DNA of 64,000 bases. Origin: Desulfosarcina ovata subsp. ovata (GTDB lineage: Bacteria; Desulfobacterota; Desulfobacteria; Desulfobacterales; Desulfosarcinaceae). Of this stretch, positions 1-9,070 are shown piece by piece. The notes under the pieces were generated by a model that saw only the letters and a program-made list of their open reading frames with translations, was not told the origin of the DNA and did not search any database. The position numbers and the translations under genes are program-made. Position 1 is the first letter of the stretch, and the number at the start of each line of letters is the position of its first letter. The stretch lies in the NCBI RefSeq assembly GCF_009689005.1, contig NZ_AP021879.1, forward strand, positions 1,302,001 to 1,366,000, written 5' to 3'.

Positions 1-1
1 G

Positions 2-634
2 ATCACGGGAAAGGACGGTACTAGCGCCCTTTCAAACGAGGATATCGCTGCCGGGTTGAAAGAGGCCCTGCACATCGGCACGGAAAATGTGGTTGCGCAG
101 TTGGGCAAAACCGATGGGTTCAATGCCGACAGCGCCATCCATATCCCCCTGCCCGAAACGTTCGACACCATCCGATCGGCACTGGCCACCGTGGGCATGT
201 CGGAAACTCTGGACGATCTTGAACTCAAGCTCAACCGGGCAGCTGAACTGGCCACCCCCAAAGCCAAATCCCTTTTCTGGGATACCATCTCGGCTATGAC
301 GTTCCAGGATGTCAAAAACATCTACAACGGTGCCGATGATGCGGCCACACGCTATTTCGAAAGCAAGATGACCCCGGCCCTGACCCAGGAGATGCAGCCG
401 ATCGTTTCCGACAGCCTCTCACAGGTGGGTGCCATCCAGACCTACGATCAGATCATGGGCAAGTATAGCAGTCTGCCGTTTGTCCCGGACGTCAAGGCTG
501 ACCTGACCACGCATGTTATCGAAAAAGGCCTCGAGGGCATATTTTACTACATGGCCAAGGAAGAAGCGGCCATCCGTGAGGATCCGGTACGCCAGACAAC
601 GGATCTGCTAAAACGGGTTTTCGGTACAAAGTAG
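2..634 (+). CDS. DUF4197 family protein (5' end outside window)
   Basis: The reading frame is open from the first bases of the window, so the N-terminus, which in this family carries a signal peptide, is missing. The visible 210 or so residues run through SNEDIAAGLKEAL, a helical region with repeated TP/TPAL segments, and end in DPVRQTTDLLKRVFG. That ending is typical of DUF4197 proteins, which are small, mostly helical, probably periplasmic proteins of Gram-negative bacteria with no established function. An internal TTG at 56 could be read as a start, but the conserved GLKEAL segment already begins upstream of it. It ends 4 bases before the convergent thyA gene. Family assignment is from recalled sequence character. 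Confidence 0.75.
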   Translation: MTGKDGTSALSNEDIAAGLKEALHIGTENVVAQLGKTDGFNADSAIHIPLPETFDTIRSALATVGMSETLDDLELKLNRAAELATPKAKSLFWDTISAMTFQDVKNIYNGADDAATRYFESKMTPALTQEMQPIVSDSLSQVGAIQTYDQIMGKYSSLPFVPDVKADLTTHVIEKGLEGIFYYMAKEEAAIREDPVRQTTDLLKRVFGTK

Positions 635-638
635 ACGG

Positions 639-1493
639 TTAAACCGAAAACCGGTATGGGATGGCAGGATGGTGCCGGTAGCCTTCCAGTTCAAAATCAT
701 CCAGGGTGACCCAGGTTTCCAGATCAGATAGGGATTTGATGTCCGGATTGATCTTCAATTTGGGCAACGGATACGGCGTGCGCTGGAGCTGGATGGTTTT
801 CAACTGGTCCAGCTGGTCCTCATAAACGTGTGCATTGACGATTTTATGAAACGCCTTGGCCGGCCGATTGCCGGTGATCCGGGCGATGATCATCAACAGC
901 CAGCCCACCTGGACCTGGTTGAACCCGTGCCCCAGGGGCAAATCGTCCGAACGCTGGTAACTGGTCAGGTACAACCGGTCTCCCAGCAGGCTGAAGGTGT
1001 GAGTGTGCATGCAGGCGGCCAGACAGGCCCGGTCCAACTCCCCCGGGTTGTAGAAAGTCATGATTTCACGTCGATCATCGATTCCCCGGGACAGGTGATC
1101 GACAATTTTGCGCAACTGATCGATCTCCTTGCCCTCGGGATTGCGCCAGCCGCGCCCCTGCACCCCGTAACAGCGCCCCATGTCATCCTCGCCCTGGCGA
1201 TGGTGGTTGGCCAGCCAGGCGGCATTCTCGTTGGCGTTGGCATTCCATGTGTTGCACCCCAGGGCACGAAACTGTGCCGCACTCTGATAGCCGCGCAAGT
1301 AGCCCAGCATTTCGGCAATGGCCGGTTTCCAGAATAGTTTTTTTGTGGTTAGCACCGGCAGGGTACCATCGCTGACGTCGTATTCGAAGTCGGCATTGAT
1401 TACCGTCAAACACCGTTTTCCCGTACGGGTGTTTTCGACCCAGACCCCTTCGTCGATGACCCGTTGGCAAAGTTTCAGATACGCGTCCATCAT
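639..1493 (-). CDS. thyA: Thymidylate synthase
   Basis: Converts dUMP to dTMP using methylene-tetrahydrofolate in the cytoplasm. The 284-residue length fits the bacterial ThyA family (about 264 in E. coli). The catalytic cysteine is C161 in [10 protein letters not shown]. It is followed by the phosphate-binding QRSDDLPLG segment, the FNQ asparagine and the C-terminal [12 protein letters not shown] signature. Residues 45-56 ([12 protein letters not shown]) match the N-terminal family motif. Two ATG codons stand in tandem at the start, and GAGGAG lies immediately upstream, so the second ATG has the better spacing. The gene is convergent with the DUF4197 gene and only 22 bases from the next gene on the same strand. 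It looks intact and chromosomal. Confidence 0.95.
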   Translation of the reverse strand: MMDAYLKLCQRVIDEGVWVENTRTGKRCLTVINADFEYDVSDGTLPVLTTKKLFWKPAIAEMLGYLRGYQSAAQFRALGCNTWNANANENAAWLANHHRQGEDDMGRCYGVQGRGWRNPEGKEIDQLRKIVDHLSRGIDDRREIMTFYNPGELDRACLAACMHTHTFSLLGDRLYLTSYQRSDDLPLGHGFNQVQVGWLLMIIARITGNRPAKAFHKIVNAHVYEDQLDQLKTIQLQRTPYPLPKLKINPDIKSLSDLETWVTLDDFELEGYRHHPAIPYRFSV

Positions 1494-1515
1494 TCTCCTC
1501 TATACGCCCGTTGTC

Positions 1516-2127
1516 TTACCTCGCAAAGGTATCCGTGATCGTGGCGATGCCGCATGGGATCATTCTATAGCATTCAAGATGATAGTGGTACAAACACACA
1601 TGGCCGAATTCATCGGGTTCAGCCAAATCGGGAATGGTGAAACTCTGCAACTGTCCGATTTTCCGGTATGGCGGATAATCGAATGTTTTTACCCGGGAAT
1701 CAGCAACCAGCACTTCAGGTGACCGTTCAATGAATCGGTCGAGATAGGCGAGGTTTGCCCGGTCGTATAATACGTCCGCGGCCAGAATCAGGTCGAGGGG
1801 TTCCGTACACACGGTCCAGTCTCCAATCACCTTAACGGAAACCGAATTCAACCGGCAATTCATCAGCGTAGCCTGCCTCGCCAATGGGTCAATGTCGCTG
1901 GCCCAGACTTTCGCAGCGCCTGCCTTTGCTGCGGCGATGGCAACCACGCCGGAGCCGCAGCCAAAGTCCAGCACCCGTTTTCCTGCCACCCATTCGGGAT
2001 GACTCAACAAAAAACGCACCATGGCCTGCCCGCTAGCCCAGCAGAAAATCCAGTACAGCGGTTCTTCCATCAGGCGCTGAAACTGCTTTTCTCTCATTTT
2101 ATGTTGGGTATAGTCGCGATTCAGCAA
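1516..2127 (-). CDS. Class I SAM-dependent methyltransferase, PrmA/ETFB-lysine type
   Basis: A 203-residue Rossmann-fold methyltransferase. Motif I is VLDFGCGSGVVAIAAA (residues 50-65), followed by an acidic residue in ASDIDPLA. The LAADVLYDR segment resembles the family of small protein-lysine methyltransferases (ETFB KMT/METTL20, PrmA-like). The WASGQA motif just before the Rossmann core is also characteristic of that group. The substrate cannot be read from sequence. It lies upstream of thyA on the same strand with a 22-base gap, so the two may be co-transcribed. Intact. Confidence 0.75.
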   Translation of the reverse strand: MLNRDYTQHKMREKQFQRLMEEPLYWIFCWASGQAMVRFLLSHPEWVAGKRVLDFGCGSGVVAIAAAKAGAAKVWASDIDPLARQATLMNCRLNSVSVKVIGDWTVCTEPLDLILAADVLYDRANLAYLDRFIERSPEVLVADSRVKTFDYPPYRKIGQLQSFTIPDLAEPDEFGHVCLYHYHLECYRMIPCGIATITDTFAR

Positions 2128-2508
2128 ATAGAGCGAAATGGCGTTGCATTGAGGTAAAACCGTGTTTTCGAGGCGAGCCCCCGGTAAAAAAACCGAAAGC
2201 CGGTCTGCAATGTTATAAGGAGTCTCTCTCTACTACCTGAGAAGAGAGAAAAAAAGTCAACTTACGCTACCATCAGAGATAAACCCCATGTATCCCTTCT
2301 TGAAAATAGGCAGGTAGAATAACCTGCCATCTGGCTTTTCCAGACAATCATCCCCAATCGACAGATAGTCAGGCGGAACTGAGCAGCCCAAACAGCAGGA
2401 ACCGCCCCATGCCTTGCATCCTTTCCCCCTTTGGGGGGGATAAAAGGGGGGGCATGTGCTATTGATCCGGTGCACATTTATTTTTTCAAATAAAAACGGA
2501 GAATAGCC
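2128..2508. other. Non-coding flank of first four-gene transposon
   Basis: No supported gene. It contains a short perfect hairpin (GGCAGGT at 2310-2316 with ACCTGCC at 2323-2329) and a C-tract/G-tract palindrome around 2425-2455. It probably includes the left end of the transposon whose first gene starts at 2509, but I could not define a terminal repeat or a target duplication. Confidence 0.5.
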
Positions 2509-3015
2509 ATGCCCCACCCAGTATTGACAATTCTATTGGTTCTGAACAAAATTGCCAAGGAAAATCAGACCGGACCGATCGCCTGCCATTGGTGCAACAA
2601 CCAAGTCAATATTATCAAATACGGCACCTACGAGCGCTATGGCTTTTCCGGCCAGGAGCAAATCAGGATTCAGCGTTATCTTTGTAAACATGATCAGTGC
2701 CGGCGGACATTTTCCATTCTACCGCATCCATTTCTACGAATAACCCGATTGACGTTATGCATGCTTACCGCCTTGATCCAGTTGGTGGATCGACAGCTCG
2801 CCACTGCTGAGATATGCCGTCGCCTGTGCCTTACCCGTTCCGTGGTGGATGGATCCATCAAAAAATGGCACGGCCTTTTGGACTGGATCGATCAGGAGGC
2901 TAAAACAACGCCGGTCTGGGCACCTTCACCATGCATCGACCCACCGGGGCATTGGTCCGATTTTATCCGCATGTTTGCCATGAAATTTTACCCGAAACGG
3001 TACGGTTATGCCTGA
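2509..3015 (+). CDS. Transposon-borne zinc-ribbon/HTH protein
   Basis: 168 residues. The N-terminal half carries CHWC (about residues 27-30) and a second cysteine pair in CKHDQCRRTF, forming a zinc ribbon. The C-terminal half has a helix-turn-helix-like stretch ending in a KKWHGLLDWI helix. Proteins of this layout precede DDE transposases of Mu/Tn7-like elements and presumably bind DNA ends or target. That role is inference. It is shorter than its counterpart at 25487-26356 (290 residues), and the C-terminal residues after about 140 look eroded. It lies 77 bases upstream of the transposase gene. Confidence 0.6.
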   Translation: MPHPVLTILLVLNKIAKENQTGPIACHWCNNQVNIIKYGTYERYGFSGQEQIRIQRYLCKHDQCRRTFSILPHPFLRITRLTLCMLTALIQLVDRQLATAEICRRLCLTRSVVDGSIKKWHGLLDWIDQEAKTTPVWAPSPCIDPPGHWSDFIRMFAMKFYPKRYGYA

Positions 3016-3092
3016 CCAACAGAATCTATAAATTGTGAATAACCAGTAGATTACGTACATGGGGGCAAACTTTTTATCAAAGGAGGCCCCTT

Positions 3093-4337
3093 ATGCAAGA
3101 TGATCGGCAAATGGACTTGGCGTTGTGGCGCTACGGGATTATCAGCCCGCTTTTGCACCGCGATGCCAACGATGTTCAGTTGTGTGAAATGCTGGCCGTC
3201 GTATCACAAAGCAGCTACATTCATCCCCATGACGGTCGCTATGTTACGCTATCGGCCGAAGCCATTCGAAAGTGGCTGTACCGGTTCAACCATGGCGGGC
3301 TCGGTGCGCTTTGCGACAAAGAGCGATCCGACAAAGGCACGCACGATGTGCCGGCACCCCTTGCCAACGAGATGTTTGAACTCCGGCTGGCACATCCCCG
3401 CTGGACCCTGTCACTGATGCTTCGGGAACTGGTCGAGCGCCAATTATGGGATGAAACCCGTCCGAGCCGCTCCACGTTGTATCGATTCGCCCGGAATAAC
3501 AACCTGATGCGCGATCCTCATTTGGCAACCGCCGAAGTGGTTCGTCCGTTTGAATTCGATAAATTCGGTCAGATGTGGATCGGAGACTTCATGCACGGGC
3601 CCAAACTGTACGAGGGCAAGAAAAAACGCAAAAGCTACCTGCATGTCATCATCGACGATTGCACCCGCTATGTGGTCAGCGGAAGGTTTTATTCCACGGA
3701 ATCGACCCAAAGCCTGATCATCGAATTGATGACTGCCATAAGGCGCCATGGTATCCCCCATCGGCTGTATACGGACAATGGGTCGGCATACAACAGCCGC
3801 CATTTGAAAATCGTTTGCGCTAACCTGTCCATGCGACAACCCCATACACCTCCCGGGCGTCCCCAGGGCCGTTCCAAAGTGGAGCGATTTTTTCGTACCG
3901 TCCGGGACCAGTTCCTCGCCAAACAGCGGTACAAAACGTTCGATGAAATCAACACGGCGTTCACCCTTTATCTGAACGACTATCACCGCCGAATCCACAG
4001 TACCCTGGAATGCTCACCCATGCAAAAACGCCTGGGGGTCGATAGCGTTTGCCAACCCGTGCCCGAAGTCGCCGATATCGAATCGTTGTTTCGGCTAAAG
4101 CGTCGTTGTCGCGTTTACAACGACGGTACGATTCGTCTGAAAAAAAAGGCTTTCGAAGTGCCCGGATGTCTGCCGGGACAGCGGGTAACCATCTATTACA
4201 TGCCCTGGGATCTTTCCCGCATTTACTACGGCGATGATCTTAAACCGGCCAAGCCGGTGGACCTTACCGCAAACGCATATCGTTTTGACAACGCCAATTT
4301 CGCTCATACCAAGGAGAAAGACAATGACACCGAGTAA
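3093..4337 (+). CDS. DDE transposase, rve/Mu type
   Basis: 414 residues. An N-terminal HTH region (residues 1-120) begins with the LALWRYGIISPLL segment that the transposase of the second element also shows. The rve catalytic core follows, with first Asp in WIGDFMHGP, second Asp in LYTDNGSAY and Glu in SKVERFFRTVRDQ. The C-terminal part is a Mu-type beta-barrel (RVYNDGTIRLKKKAF). It would catalyse strand transfer together with the ATPase encoded next. AAAGGAGG lies just before the ATG. Intact. Confidence 0.85.
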   Translation: MQDDRQMDLALWRYGIISPLLHRDANDVQLCEMLAVVSQSSYIHPHDGRYVTLSAEAIRKWLYRFNHGGLGALCDKERSDKGTHDVPAPLANEMFELRLAHPRWTLSLMLRELVERQLWDETRPSRSTLYRFARNNNLMRDPHLATAEVVRPFEFDKFGQMWIGDFMHGPKLYEGKKKRKSYLHVIIDDCTRYVVSGRFYSTESTQSLIIELMTAIRRHGIPHRLYTDNGSAYNSRHLKIVCANLSMRQPHTPPGRPQGRSKVERFFRTVRDQFLAKQRYKTFDEINTAFTLYLNDYHRRIHSTLECSPMQKRLGVDSVCQPVPEVADIESLFRLKRRCRVYNDGTIRLKKKAFEVPGCLPGQRVTIYYMPWDLSRIYYGDDLKPAKPVDLTANAYRFDNANFAHTKEKDNDTE

Positions 4338-5142
4338 CCACCAGAGTCTGGCCGAACACTTCGGATGGAAGTTTCATCCATTTGCCGATACCTGGAAAAT
4401 GGAACAACCGTTCTACAGCCAAAGGGATCAACGAATCGCCGATCAAGGCTTGCAGCTTTTACAGCACGGAAAAAGTTTTGCCGTCAGCGGGCCTTCCGGT
4501 GCCGGGAAATCCACCCTGGTTCAGCACCTTTTGGCAAGCCTGGACGCCAATTATTACCACGGACTTTACATCCATTACGGCGGCTTGCAACGAACGGCGC
4601 TGCTAAAGACCGTTGGCGAACAACTCGGCGTGGAAACCCAAACCAGGGCCGTGCCCCTCTTGGTAAAATTGCAAAAACACATCGGCATGATGGCTACCGG
4701 AAAGCATCCGGTCCATCCGGTGATCCTGATCGACGATGCCCAACTGCTCGAACGGGAATCGCTGATGGACCTTTGTTCCCTGATTGTCTGTCCCCCAAAA
4801 AAGGCCGCCGCCGCCTCCTTGATCATCGTCGGTGATGATATGCTCGCCAAGCAGATGACATTGTCGGTGATGACGCCCATTCGCACCCGGTTGACGGTGA
4901 ACTTTCGCATCGACCCTCTGGACGAAAAAGAAACCGAGCAGTTTATCGACTTCAGACTCCGTTGTGCAAAAGCACCCAAGGACCTCTTTGAATCCGATGC
5001 GCTGGCCCTTGTCGCGGCGCATTGCCACGGCAATCGACGGGAAATCATGAACCTGGGCACCTTACTGCTAAGCGAGGCATATTATCGCAACGAGAAAACC
5101 GTCAGCGCCGAACTTTTTACCGATTGTGATCTGATTGCCTAA
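4324..5142 (+). CDS. AAA+ ATPase, TniB/ExeA-like transposition partner
   Basis: 272 residues. Walker A is GPSGAGKST (about residues 57-65) and Walker B is VILIDDAQ (about 133-140), with an arginine-rich sensor region in MTPIRTRL. Such ATPases act with rve transposases like MuB, TnsC and TniB in target capture. The chosen ATG at 4324 overlaps the end of the transposase gene and has AAGGAG upstream, which suggests translational coupling. An open frame extends further 5' but has no better start. Intact. Confidence 0.8.
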   Translation: MTPSNHQSLAEHFGWKFHPFADTWKMEQPFYSQRDQRIADQGLQLLQHGKSFAVSGPSGAGKSTLVQHLLASLDANYYHGLYIHYGGLQRTALLKTVGEQLGVETQTRAVPLLVKLQKHIGMMATGKHPVHPVILIDDAQLLERESLMDLCSLIVCPPKKAAAASLIIVGDDMLAKQMTLSVMTPIRTRLTVNFRIDPLDEKETEQFIDFRLRCAKAPKDLFESDALALVAAHCHGNRREIMNLGTLLLSEAYYRNEKTVSAELFTDCDLIA

Positions 5143-5169
5143 CCCAAATAACACAAAGGAGGCCGTGCC

Positions 5170-5343
5170 ATGTTTGATCCGGAACAGGATTTCGAATATG
5201 AGCAAAAGTGTGAACGAATCGCCATGGAAATCGAAACGATCATCCTCGATGGCGTTATCGCTGCGTTGGGAAGAGTAAAACAATACCTTCAAGACGATGA
5301 CATACAAACCCAAAAACCATCCAAGGACGTCGAACCGTTTTAA
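5170..5343 (+). CDS. Small acidic protein of transposon
   Basis: 57 residues, beginning MFDPEQDFEYEQKCER and ending DVEPF. It is preceded by CAAAGGAGG with good spacing and lies 27 bases after the ATPase gene. No recognised domain. A helical, charged sequence with a hydrophobic centre (TIILDGVIAALGRV). The second transposon also has a fourth gene in this position, although the two products are not similar to the eye. It may be an accessory transposition factor. Confidence 0.6.
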   Translation: MFDPEQDFEYEQKCERIAMEIETIILDGVIAALGRVKQYLQDDDIQTQKPSKDVEPF

Positions 5344-5423
5344 ACCCAGATGAAACGGAGGCGCTCGAGAGGGGACTCCGGCGCCAAGGGATAATCTGGT
5401 GCGGTAGACTGCTGTCTACTATC

Positions 5424-5452
5424 AAAGGGGCTTGGTATCACCAAGCCCCTTT
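5424..5452 (+). terminator. Rho-independent terminator after transposon operon
   Basis: Perfect 12-bp stem (AAAGGGGCTTGG with CCAAGCCCCTTT), 5-base loop, followed by CTTTGTCTTTGT. It ends the four-gene operon. Confidence 0.8.
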
Positions 5453-5745
5453 CTTTGTCTTTGTCACACTTTCACCGAGAATTCTCTCCCATAGGTAATA
5501 TATATTGGAATTACGTAGGGTTAATATCGTGACAATCTACACAATGTCATGTTCTATCATGGGTTTATTTCAGCCCCAGCGTAATTCCAATCGGGTTCCT
5601 GCAAATGGCCTCCCGTTCGTCCAGGATCGCGTTGAGTATTTCCTTTGTCGAGCGGGGCTTCGTGGTCAGCTAGCAGTTGAGGACGACGCTTCCCACCTGC
5701 CGATCAGCGAAAAGGCATACTGGGCTGGCGGCTCTTACCAATCCA
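5453..5745. repeat. Gap with 12-bp inverted repeat
   Basis: No supported gene. A perfect inverted repeat ATTGGAATTACG (5504-5515) and CGTAATTCCAAT (5580-5591) bounds an 88-bp segment that could be a small repeat unit. On the minus strand, a short open segment ending in NPIGITLGLK at about 5560 may be the tail of a lost gene. Confidence 0.4.
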
Positions 5746-6537
5746 TTAGCCTTTGACGCCCTCTGCCATCCGCCAGACAATGCACCCATCCCCGGTCATA
5801 TCCTTGAGGGTGGCAAACAGGCGTCTGGCCAGATCGTGTCGTTCGTCGTAGTCGCGACCGGGAAAAAGGGAGGCGGATTGGGCCGGAATGGAAAAGAAAT
5901 CCTGGATAAAGCCGATATCCAAAGGCTGTGTCCAGCGATGGTGTCGGATATTGCCGCAACGCGTCTCCAGGGCTTTGCAGGCATCCGGATAATCCGTAAT
6001 CATTCGGTACCGGGGCATCGGTTCTCCCAATCGTTCGAAGGCAACGGCGAATAAATCGGCGTCATCCTTGCCAATCAACTGCGGATAGTAGGAAAATGCG
6101 ATTTTACCGCCGTTGCGAAGGCATCCGAACGCTTCATCGATGGCCCTGGCGGCGTCGGGGAAAATAAATATCGAGGCGTTGTAAACAACGTAGTCGAATT
6201 GGCGGTCACCGACAACCGGGAAAAGATCTTCACCGTCGGCGACCATCAGGCAAATGTCTTCGTTCTTGCACAGGGAAAGGCCGGCAGCGATCATTTCGGG
6301 CGACAGGTCCACACCCATGACCTGGCATCCATAGCGTTCGTTGAGCGCTTTCGCAGACAATCCATAGCCACAACCGACGTCCAGAATCGATGAACCGTCA
6401 TCCAAGCCAATGGCTTCAGCCAGTTTCAGCGCATAGGCCGCAAAAAAACGATGTTTTTCCTCGAATGCTCGATAAATCTGAATGCTGCGGTCAAAATTTT
6501 TAGCAACATTGCGTTTGACTTTCTCATTGAAATCCAC
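5746..6537 (-). CDS. Class I SAM-dependent methyltransferase, UbiE-like
   Basis: 263 residues. Motif I ILDVGCGYGLSAKALN (about residues 51-66) is followed by GVDLSPEM with the ribose-binding Asp, and then a DYVVYNASIFIF post-I segment. The C-terminal half is variable, as expected for a small-molecule methyltransferase. The substrate is unknown. It has no operon partner: the transposon lies to one side and an IS4-family element to the other. Intact. Confidence 0.75.
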   Translation of the reverse strand: MDFNEKVKRNVAKNFDRSIQIYRAFEEKHRFFAAYALKLAEAIGLDDGSSILDVGCGYGLSAKALNERYGCQVMGVDLSPEMIAAGLSLCKNEDICLMVADGEDLFPVVGDRQFDYVVYNASIFIFPDAARAIDEAFGCLRNGGKIAFSYYPQLIGKDDADLFAVAFERLGEPMPRYRMITDYPDACKALETRCGNIRHHRWTQPLDIGFIQDFFSIPAQSASLFPGRDYDERHDLARRLFATLKDMTGDGCIVWRMAEGVKG

Positions 6538-6609
6538 GCTGACATCTCCCTTCCAGTGATACTCACTAATGATTCCAAACGATCATTTTCCCAATCATAT
6601 GTTTCTCAT

Positions 6610-8016
6610 CAATACTGTTCGGCACATTCATTGATAAGAGTATTGAGCAATAACTTTGGCGATATTCACATCAAATATTTCTAACAAATTATTTTTTACT
6701 GCTAATAACCAGTGAAGACCAATTTTATAAAACTGTTTTAATTTTTCTCCAAGAAGAGTTACTAACCCGCAAACATATGGTCTTTTTGCATTTGAATTGG
6801 AGCATGAAGATGAAGTTAGCAAGGTTTCGTTCTTATTATTTTCTTCAGATTCATGCTCATCTTTTTCATTTTCTCTGCTTATTATTTCCGTATCTTGTTT
6901 GAATGATAATAACAATAGATAAGCAATCATATACAAGTAGAATTGTATCTGTACGCCATGAGGAGATTGGCTCATTAAGTGAATTCCCTTGAAGGTTCTT
7001 TTTATGAAGCGAAAAAAAAGTTCCACTTGCCACCTGTAAGCGTAAAGCATTATAATTTCGTAAGTTGTCAAATCATTTCTGTTTGTGATCAAAATGTAGT
7101 TTTCGCCCATAGCCGTAAAGCTAACAATACGATAACTTGCTTTGTTTTCATCGCTATTGAATATTATATTTGAATCTGTGATGTCACTGAAAAATTTCAA
7201 GAATGTATCCGGTACGGTGGCAGTGAGACACTCTTTTACAGTGTACGTCATATTCGACTTTCCGCGAATAATAAAAAATGCATTGCTGTCGGATATCTGC
7301 TTGAACAGATTGAAAGCGATATAGCCTCGATCACAGACATATGTAATGCCTTCGCGAAGAATTTGCTTAACAAATTCTTTTTCGGAAAAGTTACCTTCCG
7401 TACTGATAAATTCGGTTGGAATCATTCGGTTGAGTTCAAAAGATAAATGCATTTTGATCGCATTAGCGGTTTTCTTGTAACAAGCCCATGCCATATTGGA
7501 AATGGCCGGAAAAAGCGAACCATCTACAATTAGCATTTTTCCAAGATGACTGATTTCCGGAATTTTATGCAAATCCAATTCTTTTACCAACTGATGGAAT
7601 ATATCTTTAAATATTTCTGGGGGATAACGATTAAACGCTTCATTATACATAGACTTCGATGCGACGACCAATCCTAATGCCTTAGCAGTTGGTGATGTTT
7701 TGATCTCAGTGACGATTTGTCCAACGCTTTTAATTCTGGTTATTATTCCAAAAAGCAAATTTGTGGTGAACGATGATAATGAAAGCTTGTAAGTGTCCAA
7801 ATCATTATGGAGACTATTTTGATTAACCTCAATCAATGGTAGCACCGGTGATAGAATTGTTTGAAAAACATTTTTGTCGATGTGTTCGCTCATGGAGACC
7901 TCCTGATTAATTAATTGTACCCACCATGATTAAAACACAAAGCGATCTTTTTGTCCAGTGCTATTTTTTATTTTAATAACAGGATGTTATGGCAATATAT
8001 ATGCCGAACAGTATTG
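6610..8016 (-). mobile_element. Complete IS4-family insertion sequence
   Basis: 1407 bp, bounded by the perfect inverted repeat CAATACTGTTCGGCA (6610-6624) and TGCCGAACAGTATTG (8002-8016). It is flanked by a 9-bp direct repeat GTTTCTCAT (6601-6609 and 8017-8025), the target duplication. One transposase gene fills it. It is more AT-rich than its surroundings, and the intact ends and gene suggest recent arrival. Confidence 0.92.
6628..7893 (-). CDS. IS4-family transposase
   Basis: 421 residues with an RNase H-like DDE domain. First Asp is in GKMLIVDGSLFP, second in ITYVCDRGYIAF, and Glu in YRWQVELFFRFIKR, which matches the Y-(2)-R-(3)-E-(6)-K signature of IS4 elements. An acidic, low-complexity insertion (residues about 340-365, rich in E, N and S) lies in the C-terminal part. 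AGGAGG stands ahead of the ATG. It lies wholly within the inverted repeats described for the element. Confidence 0.92.
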   Translation of the reverse strand: MSEHIDKNVFQTILSPVLPLIEVNQNSLHNDLDTYKLSLSSFTTNLLFGIITRIKSVGQIVTEIKTSPTAKALGLVVASKSMYNEAFNRYPPEIFKDIFHQLVKELDLHKIPEISHLGKMLIVDGSLFPAISNMAWACYKKTANAIKMHLSFELNRMIPTEFISTEGNFSEKEFVKQILREGITYVCDRGYIAFNLFKQISDSNAFFIIRGKSNMTYTVKECLTATVPDTFLKFFSDITDSNIIFNSDENKASYRIVSFTAMGENYILITNRNDLTTYEIIMLYAYRWQVELFFRFIKRTFKGIHLMSQSPHGVQIQFYLYMIAYLLLLSFKQDTEIISRENEKDEHESEENNKNETLLTSSSCSNSNAKRPYVCGLVTLLGEKLKQFYKIGLHWLLAVKNNLLEIFDVNIAKVIAQYSYQ

Positions 8017-8091
8017 GTTTCTCATAGAGAAAAGTATAGATTTTTTTTGCGGGCTGCATCGCGACACGCGAGCCTAACCCTTTTCCGTTTT

Positions 8092-8420
8092 ATGGATGGG
8101 CCCATATTGGCAAGCCACTGCGGAGCCGGTACGCAAGGATATCGTTTCTCTGGAAGATGTGCTGCGGGCGATTAGGCGATTGGCGGATAAGCATATACCA
8201 GGATGCGCAGGATTTTCATTCGTATTCAAGGCGGGCTTTTTTACGCATAGTGGGGCTATGTGTGGAAACGCCCAACGCAGAAGACGGATGAAAAGACAAG
8301 CAGGCGGGTATATTCTTTGACAGAAATCGCCTTAAAACCAAAAGCGACAAGCTGGAGAAAAACAACAAGAAGCTTGAAAAGCAAAAACCCAGAACTCGAC
8401 CAACTCCAGCAAACGGCATC
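8092..8420 (+). pseudogene. IS66-type transposase N-terminal remnant
   Basis: Segments 8105-8175 and 8335-8415 match the first 170 bases of the intact IS66 transposase gene at 29666, for example WQATAEPVRxxIVSLED and KLEKNNxKLEKQK, with frameshifts. A stretch of about 160 bases with no counterpart there separates the two. Everything after about residue 55 of TnpC is absent. It is a decayed relative of the active copy. Confidence 0.8.
8176..8334. repeat. Small insert in the IS66 remnant with inverted ends
   Basis: About 159 bp absent from the intact IS66 gene, with AGGCGATT at the left and AATCGCCT at the right. The size and inverted ends suggest a miniature element or a REP-like repeat. No target duplication is clear. 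Confidence 0.45.
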
Positions 8421-8459
8421 TCAGTTGAGTATTCGAGGTTGGACGCTCATCAACATTTT

Positions 8460-8756
8460 TTATTTGAAACAATTATGTGGACAGTTAGAGGCATAGCACA
8501 AACCACATACACCAACGTTTTTTGAAAAATTCTTGTCTTCGTCTCTGCCATCTTTTTTATCTTGCTGAGTTCTTGCCTCAATACGACTTCTAACAACAGA
8601 CATTTCAACCTCTGGAAAAACTCTAATAAAAGCACGTTCAACTTTTACAATATTATCCATTCCAAATTTGGCACAATCCCCAAGAACTTTTATAAATTCG
8701 ACTTTTTCTTCTTTATCAGAATCGATGAATGTTACTCGATAGCAATCGCCGTTCAT
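8460..8756 (-). CDS. Small protein of unknown function
   Basis: 98 residues starting MNGDCYRVTFIDSDKEE. AAAGGAGATATT stands ahead of the ATG, a strong ribosome binding site. The first 60 residues look like a small alpha/beta fold. The C-terminus has three cysteines (VCGLCYASNC), possibly metal-binding. I do not recognise the family. It lies between the IS66 remnant and an intron remnant, so it may be part of degraded mobile DNA. Confidence 0.5.
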   Translation of the reverse strand: MNGDCYRVTFIDSDKEEKVEFIKVLGDCAKFGMDNIVKVERAFIRVFPEVEMSVVRSRIEARTQQDKKDGRDEDKNFSKNVGVCGLCYASNCPHNCFK

Positions 8757-8829
8757 AATAATATCTCCTTTTAATAAATCACAATTCCAAGACCCATTGA
8801 GTCTCTTTTAATGGTGGAAACATATGGTT

Positions 8830-9070
8830 TCTGTGGCAGAACACTGCCTTTCACCAGTTCACTTTCACCCAATGATAAAAGCGCCATATCGATTCCAGGT
8901 TTCCCGGAATGTTGTAGTCGTTATAATACCCTCGCCATTTTCCATTCAGCGTTTTTATCAAAGTGCGTCCTTTCAGATGTCAATTCAGCTTTATCCATTC
9001 CTCGACACGCCTACAGGCGTCTTGCAGCTTTTGTGTGGCGTTCCCTTTGTAGAAAGTTCGTTTTAATTCG
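8830..9070 (-). pseudogene. Group II intron reverse transcriptase C-terminal fragment
   Basis: Reading the minus strand gives KLQDACRRVEEWIKLN, an in-frame stop, then LIKTLNGKWRGYYNDY and NLESIWRFYHWVK. The L-x-x-K-x-RGYYxxY...GN...L..F..W pattern is that of the end of group II intron-encoded reverse transcriptase/maturases. Only this tail remains and it carries a stop, so it is non-functional. I could not identify the intron RNA domain V. Confidence 0.55.

Larger units (their letters stand above)
2509..5343 (+). mobile_element. Four-gene Mu/TniA-like transposon, copy 1
   Basis: Four co-directional genes: zinc-finger/HTH protein, DDE transposase, AAA+ ATPase and a 57-residue protein. They are closely spaced, and the ATPase start lies inside the transposase gene. 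The order matches the divergent element at 25487-29079. Limits given are gene limits only. The true ends lie in the flanking gaps and were not identified. It sits between two unrelated methyltransferase genes of the chromosomal flank. Confidence 0.75.

Noticed and set aside
828-1337. Plus-strand frame opposite thyA
   Set aside because: Antisense to a highly conserved gene with catalytic residues in place; no start signal.
3444-3998. Minus-strand frame inside the first transposase
   Set aside because: Shadow of the rve transposase, which has a full DDE set on the other strand.
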